Below the pieces are notes generated by a model. That model was given only the letters and a program-made list of their open reading frames with translations. It did no database searches and was not told the origin of the DNA. From an uncultured Bacillota bacterium (GTDB taxonomy: Bacteria > Bacillota > Clostridia > Peptostreptococcales > Anaerovoracaceae), in NCBI GenBank assembly GCA_927441425.1, contig CAKMKG010000010.1, positions 62,001 through 126,000 on the forward strand: a DNA stretch of 64,000 bases, given 5' to 3'. How positions within the stretch are numbered: the stretch's first letter is position 1; each line of letters opens with the position of its first letter. Made by a program: the position numbers and the translations under genes. Below are positions 46,280 through 55,192 of the stretch, one piece after another.

Positions 46280-46905
46280 AAAAGATTATTATTATAGGTG
46301 CAGGCGGTAATAGTAAGGTTATCATTGATATTCTTCTACAACGTGTTCTTTTATTGGAGGAAGATCTGGAGATACTGGGGATTCTTGATGATGATAAGAA
46401 CAAACAGAAACTTAGGGGACATCCTGTAATAGGGCCAGTGAATCTGATGAATGAGTATGCCCATGACAAAAGAATTTACTTTATTAATGGTGTAGGTGAT
46501 AATAGTAATAGAAAAACAATTTATGAGAAATATAAAGAAGCACAGTATTACACGGCAATTCATCCAAGTGTAATTATAGGCATTGGAGTTGAGATAGGAG
46601 AAGGTTCAATCGTAATGCCTGGGGCAATCATCAACGTCGATTCAAAAATCGGTAAACAGGTCATAATTAATACAGGAGCCATCATTGAACATGATAATGT
46701 AATTGAAGATTTTGCCCATGTTGCTTCAGGTGCCGTTACTGCCGGAAATGTAAGTGTTGGAGCGGAGTCTATGCTTGGGACAGGTGCTAGAGTAATACAG
46801 GGAATCAATATCGGAAGTTGCACAATGATTGGCGCCGGATCCGTAGTCATTAATGATATACCAAGCAATTGCACCGCAGTGGGCGTACCGGCCAAGGTAA
46901 AGTGA
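46276..46905 (+). CDS. pglD: PglD-like UDP-4-amino-sugar acetyltransferase
   Basis: A 209-residue enzyme starting at TTG 46276 (AAGGGGG 7 nt upstream) inside the end of pglC. Rossmann-like N-terminus (IIIGAGGNSKVIIDIL), then a left-handed beta-helix. IIEHDNVIEDFAHVA has the catalytic His139 and Glu138 of PglD. It should acetylate the 4-amino group to give UDP-N,N'-diacetylbacillosamine. Neighbours are pglC and a PglE/LegC aminotransferase. Confidence 0.88.
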   Translation: MKKIIIIGAGGNSKVIIDILLQRVLLLEEDLEILGILDDDKNKQKLRGHPVIGPVNLMNEYAHDKRIYFINGVGDNSNRKTIYEKYKEAQYYTAIHPSVIIGIGVEIGEGSIVMPGAIINVDSKIGKQVIINTGAIIEHDNVIEDFAHVASGAVTAGNVSVGAESMLGTGARVIQGINIGSCTMIGAGSVVINDIPSNCTAVGVPAKVK

Positions 46906-46914
46906 GAATGAATT

Positions 46915-48087
46915 ATGAGAAAAGAAATACAATTGAGTGCTCCAAATTTAAATATAGATATAGTTGACAATCTTAAGGATTGCATCGAAACCGGATGGGT
47001 TTCAACCGGCGGACGTTTTATTACCGAATTTGAAAAGAAGATCGCTGATTATGTAAATACACAGGATGCTGTTTCAACGCAAAGCGGTACGGCAGCCTTG
47101 CACTTGGCTTTAAAGGTTTTGGGCGTTTCGCAGGAGGATGAAGTAATCGTTCCTGCGTTAACATTCATTGCTGCCATAAATCCGGTGCGATACATGGGTG
47201 CAAGTCCTATCTTCATGGATTGTGATGAAAGCATATGCCTGGATACAGACAAGCTCGAGCGCTTTTGTAGGGAAGAATGTTATATGGAAAAGGGAGAGCT
47301 ACATAACAGAAAAACTAATAAGAGGATTCCGGTACTGATTGTAGTCCATATTTTTGGAAACATGGCTAACATGGAGAAAATAATGGAGATTGCGAAGGAT
47401 TATCATATTAAGGTTGTGGAGGATGCAACGGAAGCACTGGGAAGCTATATCAACACCGGAAGATTCTCTGGACGATTTGCCGGCACCATAGGAGATATCG
47501 GTGCATACTCGTTTAATGCAAATAAGATTATAACGACTGGTGGTGGTGGCATGATGGTATCCCATAACCGGGAATACCTGAATGAAGCAAGATATCTGAG
47601 CCTGACAGCCAAAAATGATTCTCTTTTTTTCGTTCACGATGAAGTGGGGTATAATTACCGCATGCTGAATATCCAAGCCGCCTTGGGTGTGAGTCAGATT
47701 GATGAACTGGAAAAGTTTATTGAAGTTAAAATCAGAAATTATAATGAATATAAAGAATTGCTATCAAATATCAACGGAATCACCTTATTGCCTTTTGTGA
47801 ATGGAACACGAACGAATCATTGGTTTTATTCCCTTTATATTAATCAACAGAAGATCTGTGGAAGTAGGGACGAATTAATGTATCATTTGATAAAAGAAGG
47901 AATTCAATGCAGACCCGTCTGGAAACTAATCCACACGCAGAAACCATACCTTTCATACCAATCCTATGAAATAGAGAAAGCATATGATTATGAGAATAAT
48001 ATATTGAATTTACCTTGTTCAAGCAATTTAACACATGAAGATATTGAATATGTCTGCAATAAAATAATAGAGAAGATCCGCGTGTGA
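46915..48087 (+). CDS. LegC/PglE-family UDP-4-keto-sugar aminotransferase
   Basis: A 390-residue PLP enzyme. TQSGTAALHLALK, VEDATEALGSYI and FNANKIITTGGGG with Lys204 give the full set for this family; the FSGRFAGTIGDIGAYSFNANK stretch is typical of the LegC subgroup. It should add the C4 amino group to the 4-keto sugar made by PglF-type dehydratase. It is the last gene of the operon and its stop codon lies within the terminator at 48069. Legionaminic acid genes are not nearby, so PglE is the more likely role. Confidence 0.85.
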   Translation: MRKEIQLSAPNLNIDIVDNLKDCIETGWVSTGGRFITEFEKKIADYVNTQDAVSTQSGTAALHLALKVLGVSQEDEVIVPALTFIAAINPVRYMGASPIFMDCDESICLDTDKLERFCREECYMEKGELHNRKTNKRIPVLIVVHIFGNMANMEKIMEIAKDYHIKVVEDATEALGSYINTGRFSGRFAGTIGDIGAYSFNANKIITTGGGGMMVSHNREYLNEARYLSLTAKNDSLFFVHDEVGYNYRMLNIQAALGVSQIDELEKFIEVKIRNYNEYKELLSNINGITLLPFVNGTRTNHWFYSLYINQQKICGSRDELMYHLIKEGIQCRPVWKLIHTQKPYLSYQSYEIEKAYDYENNILNLPCSSNLTHEDIEYVCNKIIEKIRV

Positions 48088-48095
48088 TCTTCTCT
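48069..48095. terminator. Terminator of the glycan operon, overlapping the last stop codon
   Basis: AGAGAAGATC (48069-48078) pairs with GATCTTCTCT (48086-48095), followed by ATTTT; on the minus strand the stem is followed by ATTATTTT, so it also serves the 48105c gene. Confidence 0.85.
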
Positions 48096-48104
48096 ATTTT
48101 CATT

Positions 48105-50063
48105 CTAGACGTTAGATATATTGTTCTGCATGTTTTTTAATATCATATTGATTGCTATTCCGGTTCCTAACAGTCCATAAAAGATAGGTGTTACAGATAC
48201 AGAACTATCATTCACTGTAGCAGCAGTAAGAAATCCGCAGATACCAAGAAAGATTCCGGCGCCAACAAATGCATAAAAGCTTTCATAGGTTTCTCTTCTG
48301 TAAATATTAATGCTTTGAATGATATAAAATATCCAAATGGAGAGTAAAGATATCATCGATATTCCACCAGTACCAATCATGATACCCATATACATGTTAT
48401 GTGGTTTGTCGACAACGATATTAATATTTGATGAGAAAGATCCTGAATTGTATTTCCCGACATAATCGTCATGTGGAAAATAAGCGCTATAAGTGTCAGC
48501 TCCATGACCTAATAAAATAGTATCCTTCAGCATTGGAACGGTTCTCGACCAAATGTAGCCACGCCCGCTTCCAAACTCCTGATTATCCTTCCACCCGTAA
48601 GCATCAACTTTACGAAGATTAATTAATTCTCCTAACCCAGTTAAATACTTAGGCCCTTCTCTAGTAATCATAAAAGGCCACTCATTGCCATCCGTACCTA
48701 TTACAATATAGTCATTTTGAGAACCATCCTTGGCAGATCTAACAGTTATGACCTTAAACCGATCATCGTCAATCCTATAAACAGGCGATACATTTGTCGG
48801 GATGATTGATAATGCTTTGCCAGACGAATCAGAAGCTTTTAGAGAGGAATGATCATCTAAAAATGTTTCGAATATAATTTCATTGTTTTCTAAACTGACA
48901 ATAATAGATTGACCTGATGTTACAATATAATCAACTTTTGCGTTGTCAGTTTTGTTCGCAGATAGATCGCTTCTGACCTCTTGAGTACCCAGCACACCTC
49001 TAATTGCAACAGTCAGCTCCGGAATCCAACGCTCATAACTGGCTCCTGCCACAATGACAGTTAGTATTATTAATATTAAAACTGGTTTCCGCCATTTTAT
49101 AATTCTTTTATTTAGGACTAATAGCGCTATAAAAACTGCAACCGCCACACCCATCAGCCCTCCGGATGATGCGGAGCCAATTAAGTTAAATACTAGAAGC
49201 GTGAAAAGAGTGGCCCAAGTAATTTTCTTCCAAAGAGCTTCTTCTTTGCCTTTCATGATGGATTTGATAAAGAGCATTCCGAATAGAGGAATCAATAAAG
49301 TAAGGTAAAAAGATACATAGTTTATATTATAAACAGTTTGATAAATTTCTTTGTTTTGGAATGTGAAATTCAAACTATCTACCTGATCCCAAAACCAGCT
49401 AGGTGTAATGAACTTTTTCCCAATTGCTGTTCTAAAAAAGTCATAATCCATGGCTTGAGTAAGGCCGAGGATACTTAATAGTGCACTTGTCACTGCTAAA
49501 GGATAAATGATCCACCTTACATTTTTTTCTGAATTCACAGAATTAATGATATAAAAGAGCATGATCATATATCCTAATAGGGACAAGGTTCCTTCAAATC
49601 GATCATTCCATCCCCACAGAGCAAATATTTTATAATCTGAAAAAGCATATGACAGTAGAACAAAAACAAGATAAATAGCCATCGGAACATATGCATAGCT
49701 TCGCTTAATATAGAAAGCCTGGATAAAAACTCTATAGGAAATCAAAATTAATGCCAAAATGGCAACTGCAATTATTGCAACCATTTTATAATAACTGAAG
49801 AAGTCAGCTAATTGATTATCTCCTCCACTCCAAAAAAACTGATCCATAGGACGCTCGTAGGTTTTCATACGAGTAATTATTATTATAAAAGCAGTAAAAA
49901 AAGTTGCCGGAATCATCTGAAACCAATGGGTGTCTTCTCCAATTCGCGGGGCTAGGCTCATATGATACAAATACTCTTCGCATACAGGTTTTTCGTTAGT
50001 CGACACTCTATTTGGCATAGCATTTATTTTACCGGGGGGTTTACCCGTGGAACCTTTAGCCAT
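48105..50063 (-). CDS. O-antigen ligase/polymerase-family membrane protein
   Basis: A 652-residue protein with about 12 predicted membrane helices and a large outside loop near residues 350-540. Hallmarks of the Wzy/WaaL family (PF04932) are GHGADTYSAYFPH and the following VDKPHNMYMGIMIG region (conserved His). It could polymerise the repeat unit, or transfer it to protein or wall polymer as an O-oligosaccharyltransferase. It is convergent with the glycan operon and has its own promoter and RBS (GGAGG). The N-terminal 40 residues are cytoplasmic and polar. Confidence 0.82.
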   Translation of the reverse strand: MAKGSTGKPPGKINAMPNRVSTNEKPVCEEYLYHMSLAPRIGEDTHWFQMIPATFFTAFIIIITRMKTYERPMDQFFWSGGDNQLADFFSYYKMVAIIAVAILALILISYRVFIQAFYIKRSYAYVPMAIYLVFVLLSYAFSDYKIFALWGWNDRFEGTLSLLGYMIMLFYIINSVNSEKNVRWIIYPLAVTSALLSILGLTQAMDYDFFRTAIGKKFITPSWFWDQVDSLNFTFQNKEIYQTVYNINYVSFYLTLLIPLFGMLFIKSIMKGKEEALWKKITWATLFTLLVFNLIGSASSGGLMGVAVAVFIALLVLNKRIIKWRKPVLILIILTVIVAGASYERWIPELTVAIRGVLGTQEVRSDLSANKTDNAKVDYIVTSGQSIIVSLENNEIIFETFLDDHSSLKASDSSGKALSIIPTNVSPVYRIDDDRFKVITVRSAKDGSQNDYIVIGTDGNEWPFMITREGPKYLTGLGELINLRKVDAYGWKDNQEFGSGRGYIWSRTVPMLKDTILLGHGADTYSAYFPHDDYVGKYNSGSFSSNINIVVDKPHNMYMGIMIGTGGISMISLLSIWIFYIIQSINIYRRETYESFYAFVGAGIFLGICGFLTAATVNDSSVSVTPIFYGLLGTGIAINMILKNMQNNISNV

Positions 50064-50119
50064 TTAATATCCTCCATTAATCTCATAATTCACTATTATT
50101 CAATAGTTTCATCCGTATA

Positions 50120-50148
50120 ATTATAACTTATGCTATTTCTTTCTTCAA
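50120..50148 (-). promoter_or_regulatory. Promoter of the 48105c ligase gene
   Basis: On the minus strand TTGAAG, 17 bp, TATAAT. Confidence 0.65.
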
Positions 50149-50201
50149 GTATAATTAATAGGTTAAGATGGAAACGTGAAGGCGTTATTTTTGTGTAAAT
50201 A

Positions 50202-50230
50202 TTGACCTTATGCAAAAAGTCGTTTATATT
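50202..50230 (+). promoter_or_regulatory. Promoter of the 50277 gene
   Basis: TTGACC, 17 bp, TATATT, ending 46 bp before ATG. Divergent from the ligase promoter. Confidence 0.65.
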
Positions 50231-50276
50231 AAAACGTATGGGAAGGATAACGTAGGATTAGATTAAGGGGGATGTT

Positions 50277-51329
50277 ATGAGGAGATTGATCATATTTTTT
50301 ATTGTGATTTCATTAATAGCAAGTAATGGTACAATTGTATTTGCTAATAATAATACAAATATAGCCATTATTTCGCAGAAAAAAATAATTGTTTATTTAA
50401 AACCTGATGTTACTGTTGAATTGAATAACATAAAACAAGTTTTTTATGATTCAATGGGTATTGTCGTATACCCTATAATATACAATGGGTCGACCTATCT
50501 ACCAGTTAGGGCAATCTCAGGGTTAATGAATGAGCCCATTGAATGGGATGGAGCAAGTAAGACAGTATTTATTGGCAAAACGCTTTCGGATCCGAATAAG
50601 GTTATTCCTGATGTCAGTTCAGAATCAGCGTCTAATGCTAATGCAGCAGACTCGAACAGGAACACTATTAAACCGAAGATGGTATATGCATATTTAAAGC
50701 CTGATGTCTTAGTTATGTTTGATTTTGTACTCCAATCCTTTTGTGATGCAAATGGCGTTCGAGTTTATCCAATAATTTATAATGGGACAACCTATCTTCC
50801 AATTCGAGCCGTTTCTGAATTGATGAATGAGCCTATTGAATGGGACGGTACTACAAAGACTGTTATTATCGGAGATGGTGAGGATAATCCCCAAGAGAAT
50901 ATTATAGAAGAAGAGGAAGAACTAAACTATGTTGCGCAAAATTTGAAAATGATCTTTGAAAAGGAAGAAATGCTATATTATGAAGCAACAACTAAAACCA
51001 CAAGCTTAAAGGAGGCCGACTCTTTAGCGGAAAAACAGCTTATAGCAGAAACGATCAGTGAGAATTATAAAAGCGCACAAAGGATTACTATAGATATCAA
51101 AATGATTGATACTTTAGAATTTACAAAAGTAGAAAAAGATGCTTATGAAAAATTGATTACTTTTGCAGAAAGTACAGAATATTATATTCTGGTATTGGAA
51201 AACATCGCATATTTAGCTGCACAGGATACTGATTATTCAATGCTTGCCGAAACTTTCTTATATTTTGCTATGGAATCTCAGGGGAACATGGAAGCGGCAA
51301 GGAAACTAATCCAGAAAATAAACCAATAA
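50277..51329 (+). CDS. Secreted protein with two copper-amine-oxidase-type stalk domains
   Basis: A 350-residue exported protein. Signal peptide (1-24, ending VFA|NNN), then two stalk repeats (Cu_amine_oxidN1, PF07833) at about 35-105 and 125-200, each with YPIIYNGxTYLPxRA and MNEPIEWDG. The two repeats are alike at DNA level too, so the second is a recent copy. Residues 215-350 are a helical, charged tail without a match. These domains bind wall material in Clostridia. The gene faces away from the ligase gene. Confidence 0.85.
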   Translation: MRRLIIFFIVISLIASNGTIVFANNNTNIAIISQKKIIVYLKPDVTVELNNIKQVFYDSMGIVVYPIIYNGSTYLPVRAISGLMNEPIEWDGASKTVFIGKTLSDPNKVIPDVSSESASNANAADSNRNTIKPKMVYAYLKPDVLVMFDFVLQSFCDANGVRVYPIIYNGTTYLPIRAVSELMNEPIEWDGTTKTVIIGDGEDNPQENIIEEEEELNYVAQNLKMIFEKEEMLYYEATTKTTSLKEADSLAEKQLIAETISENYKSAQRITIDIKMIDTLEFTKVEKDAYEKLITFAESTEYYILVLENIAYLAAQDTDYSMLAETFLYFAMESQGNMEAARKLIQKINQ

Positions 51330-51342
51330 TTCAGAACATAAT

Positions 51343-51378
51343 AAAACAGAGCATTTAATTTAAATGCCCTGTTTTTTA
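51343..51378. terminator. Bidirectional terminator between 50277 and 51395c
   Basis: AAAACAG-A-GCATTTA pairs with TAAATGC-C-CTGTTTT with one mismatch and a 3-nt loop; T-runs lie on both sides. Confidence 0.75.
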
Positions 51379-51394
51379 TTCGTGAGGATGTCTT

Positions 51395-52612
51395 TTATTT
51401 GATTGCTACCGTATCGATTCCAACTCCGCTGCAGAGCTCATATGCATTGACTGCCAAATTATATTCCAAGAGAGTCTTAGATAATGCAAGCTGAGCGCTA
51501 TAAAAACCAAGTTGAGCTTCTTCGACGTCGGATAAAGTTGCCATACCTGAATCGTACTGAAGTTGAACTAATCGAACGGTTTCCTTAGAATTTTCAACGG
51601 ACTTTTTGCCGGTTTGAACAGCAGAGTATTTCTGTTTCATATCCATATATTTCGTTCTGACATCGCTTTCCACAGTTAGCGGAGCGTTATTATAACCTGT
51701 TTCTGCTTTTAGCAAGGCCATTTTAGCAGCAATATACTTTGATGAATTACTTGGATAAGCAGAATAGTCTTTAAAATTTAATGTAGCCATTTCCAAATTA
51801 TAAGCTGCCTCAAAGGTTTCATTTCTACTTTTCAGTGCTGACGAGATAGAGTCCGTAAGCGATTTGGAAGATAATGGTATTTCATTAATCGTATCTTCTA
51901 AAGCTACCTTTTGCATTAGTGAATAGCCCATAAATTGATTGAATGCCATCTTCATTGTAGCTAGACCATTTGTAGCGGCGATTTGCTGATCTTTAGCTTC
52001 GTTTACCGATACCTCTGCTTTTAACACATCATTTTTCGAAACAGTACCAAGTTTATATTTTAACTGAGTATTTGCAAGCAACTTTTCTTTTAATGCAAGA
52101 TTGTCTTTTGCAATCTTTTCCTGATTCTCAAGTTCCTTTAATGTGTAATAATTCCTAAGTGTATCTGTTTTTAAACTGTTTAACTCTGCATCATAATTTC
52201 TGGGACCTTGTGCAGCAGCAAAGGTCCTATTGGCTTTAGCCATGTTTTTATTTGATGAATCGTAAAACCAACTACCGGCTTCCTTAGCCTCATTTAAAGA
52301 CTGTACCGACTCTCCATAGCCCTTCGCTACACCGTCTGCACTCCGCCTGTTCAAATCAGCCATCTTCGCCCCTGGGCTGTCTGCAAGCATCTTTTTATAT
52401 GCATTTTCAAGGGATAGATTGATCGGTGTCCCTGTAAAGGTCATATCGGGAACGATGGTAACGGCTGCCCCTGTTGTATCGATTGCAGTGGAAGTCGTTG
52501 TTGCTGTAGTTGTAGCTGCAACGGTAGTATTGGCTGACTCTGCTGCAAAAGCTACAGTAATTCCGCTCACTATTAATAATAATACCAAGCTTGTACATAA
52601 AACTTTTTTCAT
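51395..52612 (-). CDS. TolC-like (OEP family) secreted coiled-coil protein
   Basis: A 405-residue exported protein: signal peptide (1-23, ending VAFA), a Thr/Ala-rich low-complexity linker (25-50), then helical repeats typical of OEP/TolC, with NTQLKYKLGTVSKNDVLKAEV and LQYDSGMATLSDVEEAQL marking the two halves. In diderm bacteria this family forms outer-membrane export tunnels. The organism here appears to be monoderm and the beta-barrel strands are not evident, so it may be a wall-spanning tube or only a structural coil. No partner transporter is adjacent. It has a consensus promoter and a TGTAAT direct repeat further upstream. Confidence 0.75.
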   Translation of the reverse strand: MKKVLCTSLVLLLIVSGITVAFAAESANTTVAATTTATTTSTAIDTTGAAVTIVPDMTFTGTPINLSLENAYKKMLADSPGAKMADLNRRSADGVAKGYGESVQSLNEAKEAGSWFYDSSNKNMAKANRTFAAAQGPRNYDAELNSLKTDTLRNYYTLKELENQEKIAKDNLALKEKLLANTQLKYKLGTVSKNDVLKAEVSVNEAKDQQIAATNGLATMKMAFNQFMGYSLMQKVALEDTINEIPLSSKSLTDSISSALKSRNETFEAAYNLEMATLNFKDYSAYPSNSSKYIAAKMALLKAETGYNNAPLTVESDVRTKYMDMKQKYSAVQTGKKSVENSKETVRLVQLQYDSGMATLSDVEEAQLGFYSAQLALSKTLLEYNLAVNAYELCSGVGIDTVAIK

Positions 52613-52676
52613 TGAATCTCAAATCCTTTCTCTTCTTTTGTAAATGTTTTTTTCTGACTCGTGGGTCAGTATCATA

Positions 52677-52705
52677 ATTTTACCCTTAAATCAACAGCTC
52701 GTCAA
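52677..52705 (-). promoter_or_regulatory. Promoter of the TolC-like gene
   Basis: On the minus strand TTGACG, 17 bp, TAAAAT, about 65 bp before the start codon. Confidence 0.7.
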
Positions 52706-52746
52706 TACACAGATCGCCATAAAATGTTGATTTATATGGATTCTGT

Positions 52747-52763
52747 ATTACAAATCAATTACA
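52747..52763 (-). promoter_or_regulatory. TGTAAT-N5-TGTAAT direct repeat upstream of the TolC-like gene
   Basis: Exact 11-bp period on the minus strand, 42 bp upstream of the -35. Same unit and spacing as at 18019 and 20403. Confidence 0.42.
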
Positions 52764-52837
52764 TTTCAAAATTATGAACTCAATATGAATAACGAGGAAT
52801 ATATTTTATTTACTTCAATCGTATCATTCTTTCCTTG

Positions 52838-53001
52838 CTAGTACTCTGTAACCCTTAAATGTTGTCACAGATGCGTCGAATATTTTTCCAAGTGCAAGGC
52901 GAAGGAACGAGGCATAGCCGTAGATATGGTGAGTGACGACAACACAGCAATTGGGGAAATAGGCACACAAATGTAAACTTTTTAAGGTTACAGCGTACTA
53001 G
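52838..53001. repeat. MITE-like element with 22-bp terminal inverted repeats
   Basis: CTAGTACTCTGTAACCC-TTAAA (52838-52859) and its reverse complement at 52981-53001 match except one mismatch and one gap. Two more pairs lie inside: TGTTGTC (52860) with GACAACA (52938), and TATTTTTCCAA (52881) with TTGGGGAAATA (52951). The latter two cross each other, so a pseudoknot or two alternative folds are needed. No transposase is coded and no target duplication is clear. It may be a non-autonomous insertion or a structured RNA. Confidence 0.55.
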
Positions 53002-53118
53002 GGGTGTTCAAGATTTAAATCCTGTATTATACTGGGTGCTGATAGAACAATACGAGTTGGATTGTACCAAATGGCACAGTACACAGGAAAAAAGTTAGGG
53101 AGAAAGGCTGCAAGGAAA

Positions 53119-54051
53119 ATGAAAGAGATTAGAACGGTTGCCATCATCGGTCTGGGCAATTTAGGCATTGCTTTTGGGAATCATCTTTCGAAAAAAATGC
53201 CGAAGGAGGATTTACGGTTCGTCGCCGACAGGGAACGGATCGAACGCTATGAAAGAGACGGAGTTTTCTGCAACGGAGAGCGCTGTGACTTTCAATATGT
53301 CACGACCGAGGAAAGCACATGGCCTGCAGATCTGATTATATTCACGGTTAAATTTCATAACCTGGTTGAGGCCATCGACGCTGCGAAACATCATGTAGGG
53401 GGAAATACGATTATTCTGTCCGCCTTGAACGGAATCACCAGTGAAGGGATGCTCGAAGAAGCCTTTGGTGTGGGCAAGGTGCTCTATTGCGTTGCCCAGG
53501 GGATGGATGGAATCAAAACAGGAAACCGTCTGACCTTTGATCACATGGGAATGCTTTGCTTTGGTGATCGTGAGGCAGGCGTTGTTTCCGATCAGGTAAG
53601 GAGTGTCGAGGCTTTCTTCCGAAAAACAGAGTTTCCACACGAAGTGGAAACAGATATGATGAAACGGTTATGGGGCAAACTCATGTTGAATGTGGGCGTC
53701 AATCAGACCGCTTCGGTTTATCTGTGTGATTACGGTGGTCTGCAGCAGGAGGGAGAGGCAAGGAATACCATGATCGCAGCAATGCGTGAGGTGATTCCTC
53801 TGTCTGAAAGGGAGGGCTTCCCTTTGACGGAGGCGGATCTGGCTTACTGGTTAAAGATATTGGGATCGTTGCGACCCGAAGGGAAACCGTCCATGCAACA
53901 GGATATGGAAGCCGGGAAAACAACGGAAGTAGAACTCTTTTCCGGTACGGTGCTTTCGCTGGGACGCAAACATGGAATCACAGCCCCGGTGAATGAAGCC
54001 CTATATCGAAAAATAAAGGAGATGGAACAAGACTCTCACATTGAAATTTAA
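53119..54051 (+). CDS. panE: 2-dehydropantoate 2-reductase
   Basis: About 310 residues. ATG 53119 is preferred because the protein then begins MKEIRTVAIIGLGNLG as in the family, and GGGAGAAAGG lies upstream; earlier in-frame starts (53062, 53071) have no ribosome site. The NADPH loop GLGNLGIAFG, the catalytic Lys region WGKLMLNVGVNQTASV and PSMQQDMEAGKTTEVE are typical of ApbA/PanE. It reduces ketopantoate to pantoate in coenzyme A synthesis. Related short-chain keto-acid reductases are possible; other pantothenate genes are not present here. Confidence 0.82.
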   Translation: MKEIRTVAIIGLGNLGIAFGNHLSKKMPKEDLRFVADRERIERYERDGVFCNGERCDFQYVTTEESTWPADLIIFTVKFHNLVEAIDAAKHHVGGNTIILSALNGITSEGMLEEAFGVGKVLYCVAQGMDGIKTGNRLTFDHMGMLCFGDREAGVVSDQVRSVEAFFRKTEFPHEVETDMMKRLWGKLMLNVGVNQTASVYLCDYGGLQQEGEARNTMIAAMREVIPLSEREGFPLTEADLAYWLKILGSLRPEGKPSMQQDMEAGKTTEVELFSGTVLSLGRKHGITAPVNEALYRKIKEMEQDSHIEI

Positions 54052-54073
54052 GTCGCAGAAGGAGTGGAACTTT

Positions 54074-55192
54074 ATGATGAGCACGGAATGGGTAATGAAT
54101 TCGATTGAGGAATTGGAAACATTTTTTACAAGCTTACCGATGGAGGAAACGCGGGAGTATGAGCTTAAGCTGACGAGATTGGTTACTTCAAATCAGAAAG
54201 CGGAATTCGAGGATTGGTTAAAACAGTTAATGGAACGTGAGGACGAAGCGACAGCCTATGCTTCTTTCGTTTGTTTGAACATTAAGTATCGACGAAATCA
54301 TGATGGCTCAAAGCTGGATTTACTCATCAATGGAGAAAGATCAAGGTTCAATCGCCATCCCACATTCTCTCATATGGAGTTGCTTTCTTTGATAGATCAC
54401 AGCAAAAGACAACCTACCCTGGCTGAATTGCGGCAGGGAAAAGAAGACATCGGCAAGATGCCGATGAATGCAGGTGTTTTGCATTTGTTTGCTGATTTGG
54501 TGGCTACCTATTTTGAGGATAGAGACACGCAAAATGAAAGCGGGAACAATCAGGAAGAGAAGGAAGGCGTTGCTGACCGCAGTGAATGGCTTGACAAAGC
54601 GATGACCAGTGTTGAAGATGCGATCCGGCTTCAGAATTATGCGAAGTTTTACTGCACAAAAGGAAGAATTTTAGCATTGAGAGGATATTTTCAAGAGGCC
54701 ATGAGATCCATTAAGGAGGCCATCGATCTAGAGGATTCTTCTTTGAACGACTATGCGATCCGAGTCGGCAATTACCAGTATCACAAATTGTCCATATTGG
54801 CGAGAATGCAAAACAAAGAAATTAAGAGTTCTCTTGAAAAATACAGAAAAAGCATGGCCGAGGAAAATGCCGAGATTCAGAAGAATCTTGATGCGACTAC
54901 GAAAAAACTGGAGTCGTCAACTATCAAAAACCTTGAATTTCTAGGGTTGTTTGCCGGGATTATAAGCTTTACCATTGGCGGAATCAATATTGCGAGCAAT
55001 ATAGCAGGGAAATCGTTTCCTGGAGCCGCCGGATTGATCATTGTTTTGATGGGGGCCCTGCTCTGTGTCTTTGCGTCCTTTGGCGTTGTACTTCATGGCA
55101 TAGAGAAAGGCAAGTTCGCCAGAAATGGGATCGTATTTGGAGCCGGTGCTATAGTTATTATTGGAGGTTTATGGCTTTGTTTACATCTATAA
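54074..55192 (+). CDS. TPR-like protein with coiled coil and C-terminal membrane segments
   Basis: About 372 residues, not recognised as a named family. ATG 54074 is chosen because GAAGGAG lies 9 nt upstream. Residues 1-150 are helical and charged; about 175-245 looks like TPR pairs (AKFYCTKGRILALRGYFQEA). A coiled coil (about 260-295) leads into three membrane helices (295-372). It overlaps the PP2C-like gene by 22 nt, so the two are co-translated and probably work together, the membrane protein perhaps sensing or localising and the phosphatase acting. That is inference. No kinase is coded next to them. Confidence 0.7.
   Translation: MMSTEWVMNSIEELETFFTSLPMEETREYELKLTRLVTSNQKAEFEDWLKQLMEREDEATAYASFVCLNIKYRRNHDGSKLDLLINGERSRFNRHPTFSHMELLSLIDHSKRQPTLAELRQGKEDIGKMPMNAGVLHLFADLVATYFEDRDTQNESGNNQEEKEGVADRSEWLDKAMTSVEDAIRLQNYAKFYCTKGRILALRGYFQEAMRSIKEAIDLEDSSLNDYAIRVGNYQYHKLSILARMQNKEIKSSLEKYRKSMAEENAEIQKNLDATTKKLESSTIKNLEFLGLFAGIISFTIGGINIASNIAGKSFPGAAGLIIVLMGALLCVFASFGVVLHGIEKGKFARNGIVFGAGAIVIIGGLWLCLHL

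Noticed and set aside
46915-48087. Legionaminic acid synthesis
   Set aside because: The aminotransferase is LegC-like, but no NeuB/LegI synthase or CMP-sugar synthetase is present, so a bacillosamine role is preferred.
52838-53001. CRISPR or simple attachment site
   Set aside because: There are only two inverted ends, no direct repeats with spacers, and no integrase or tRNA fragment.
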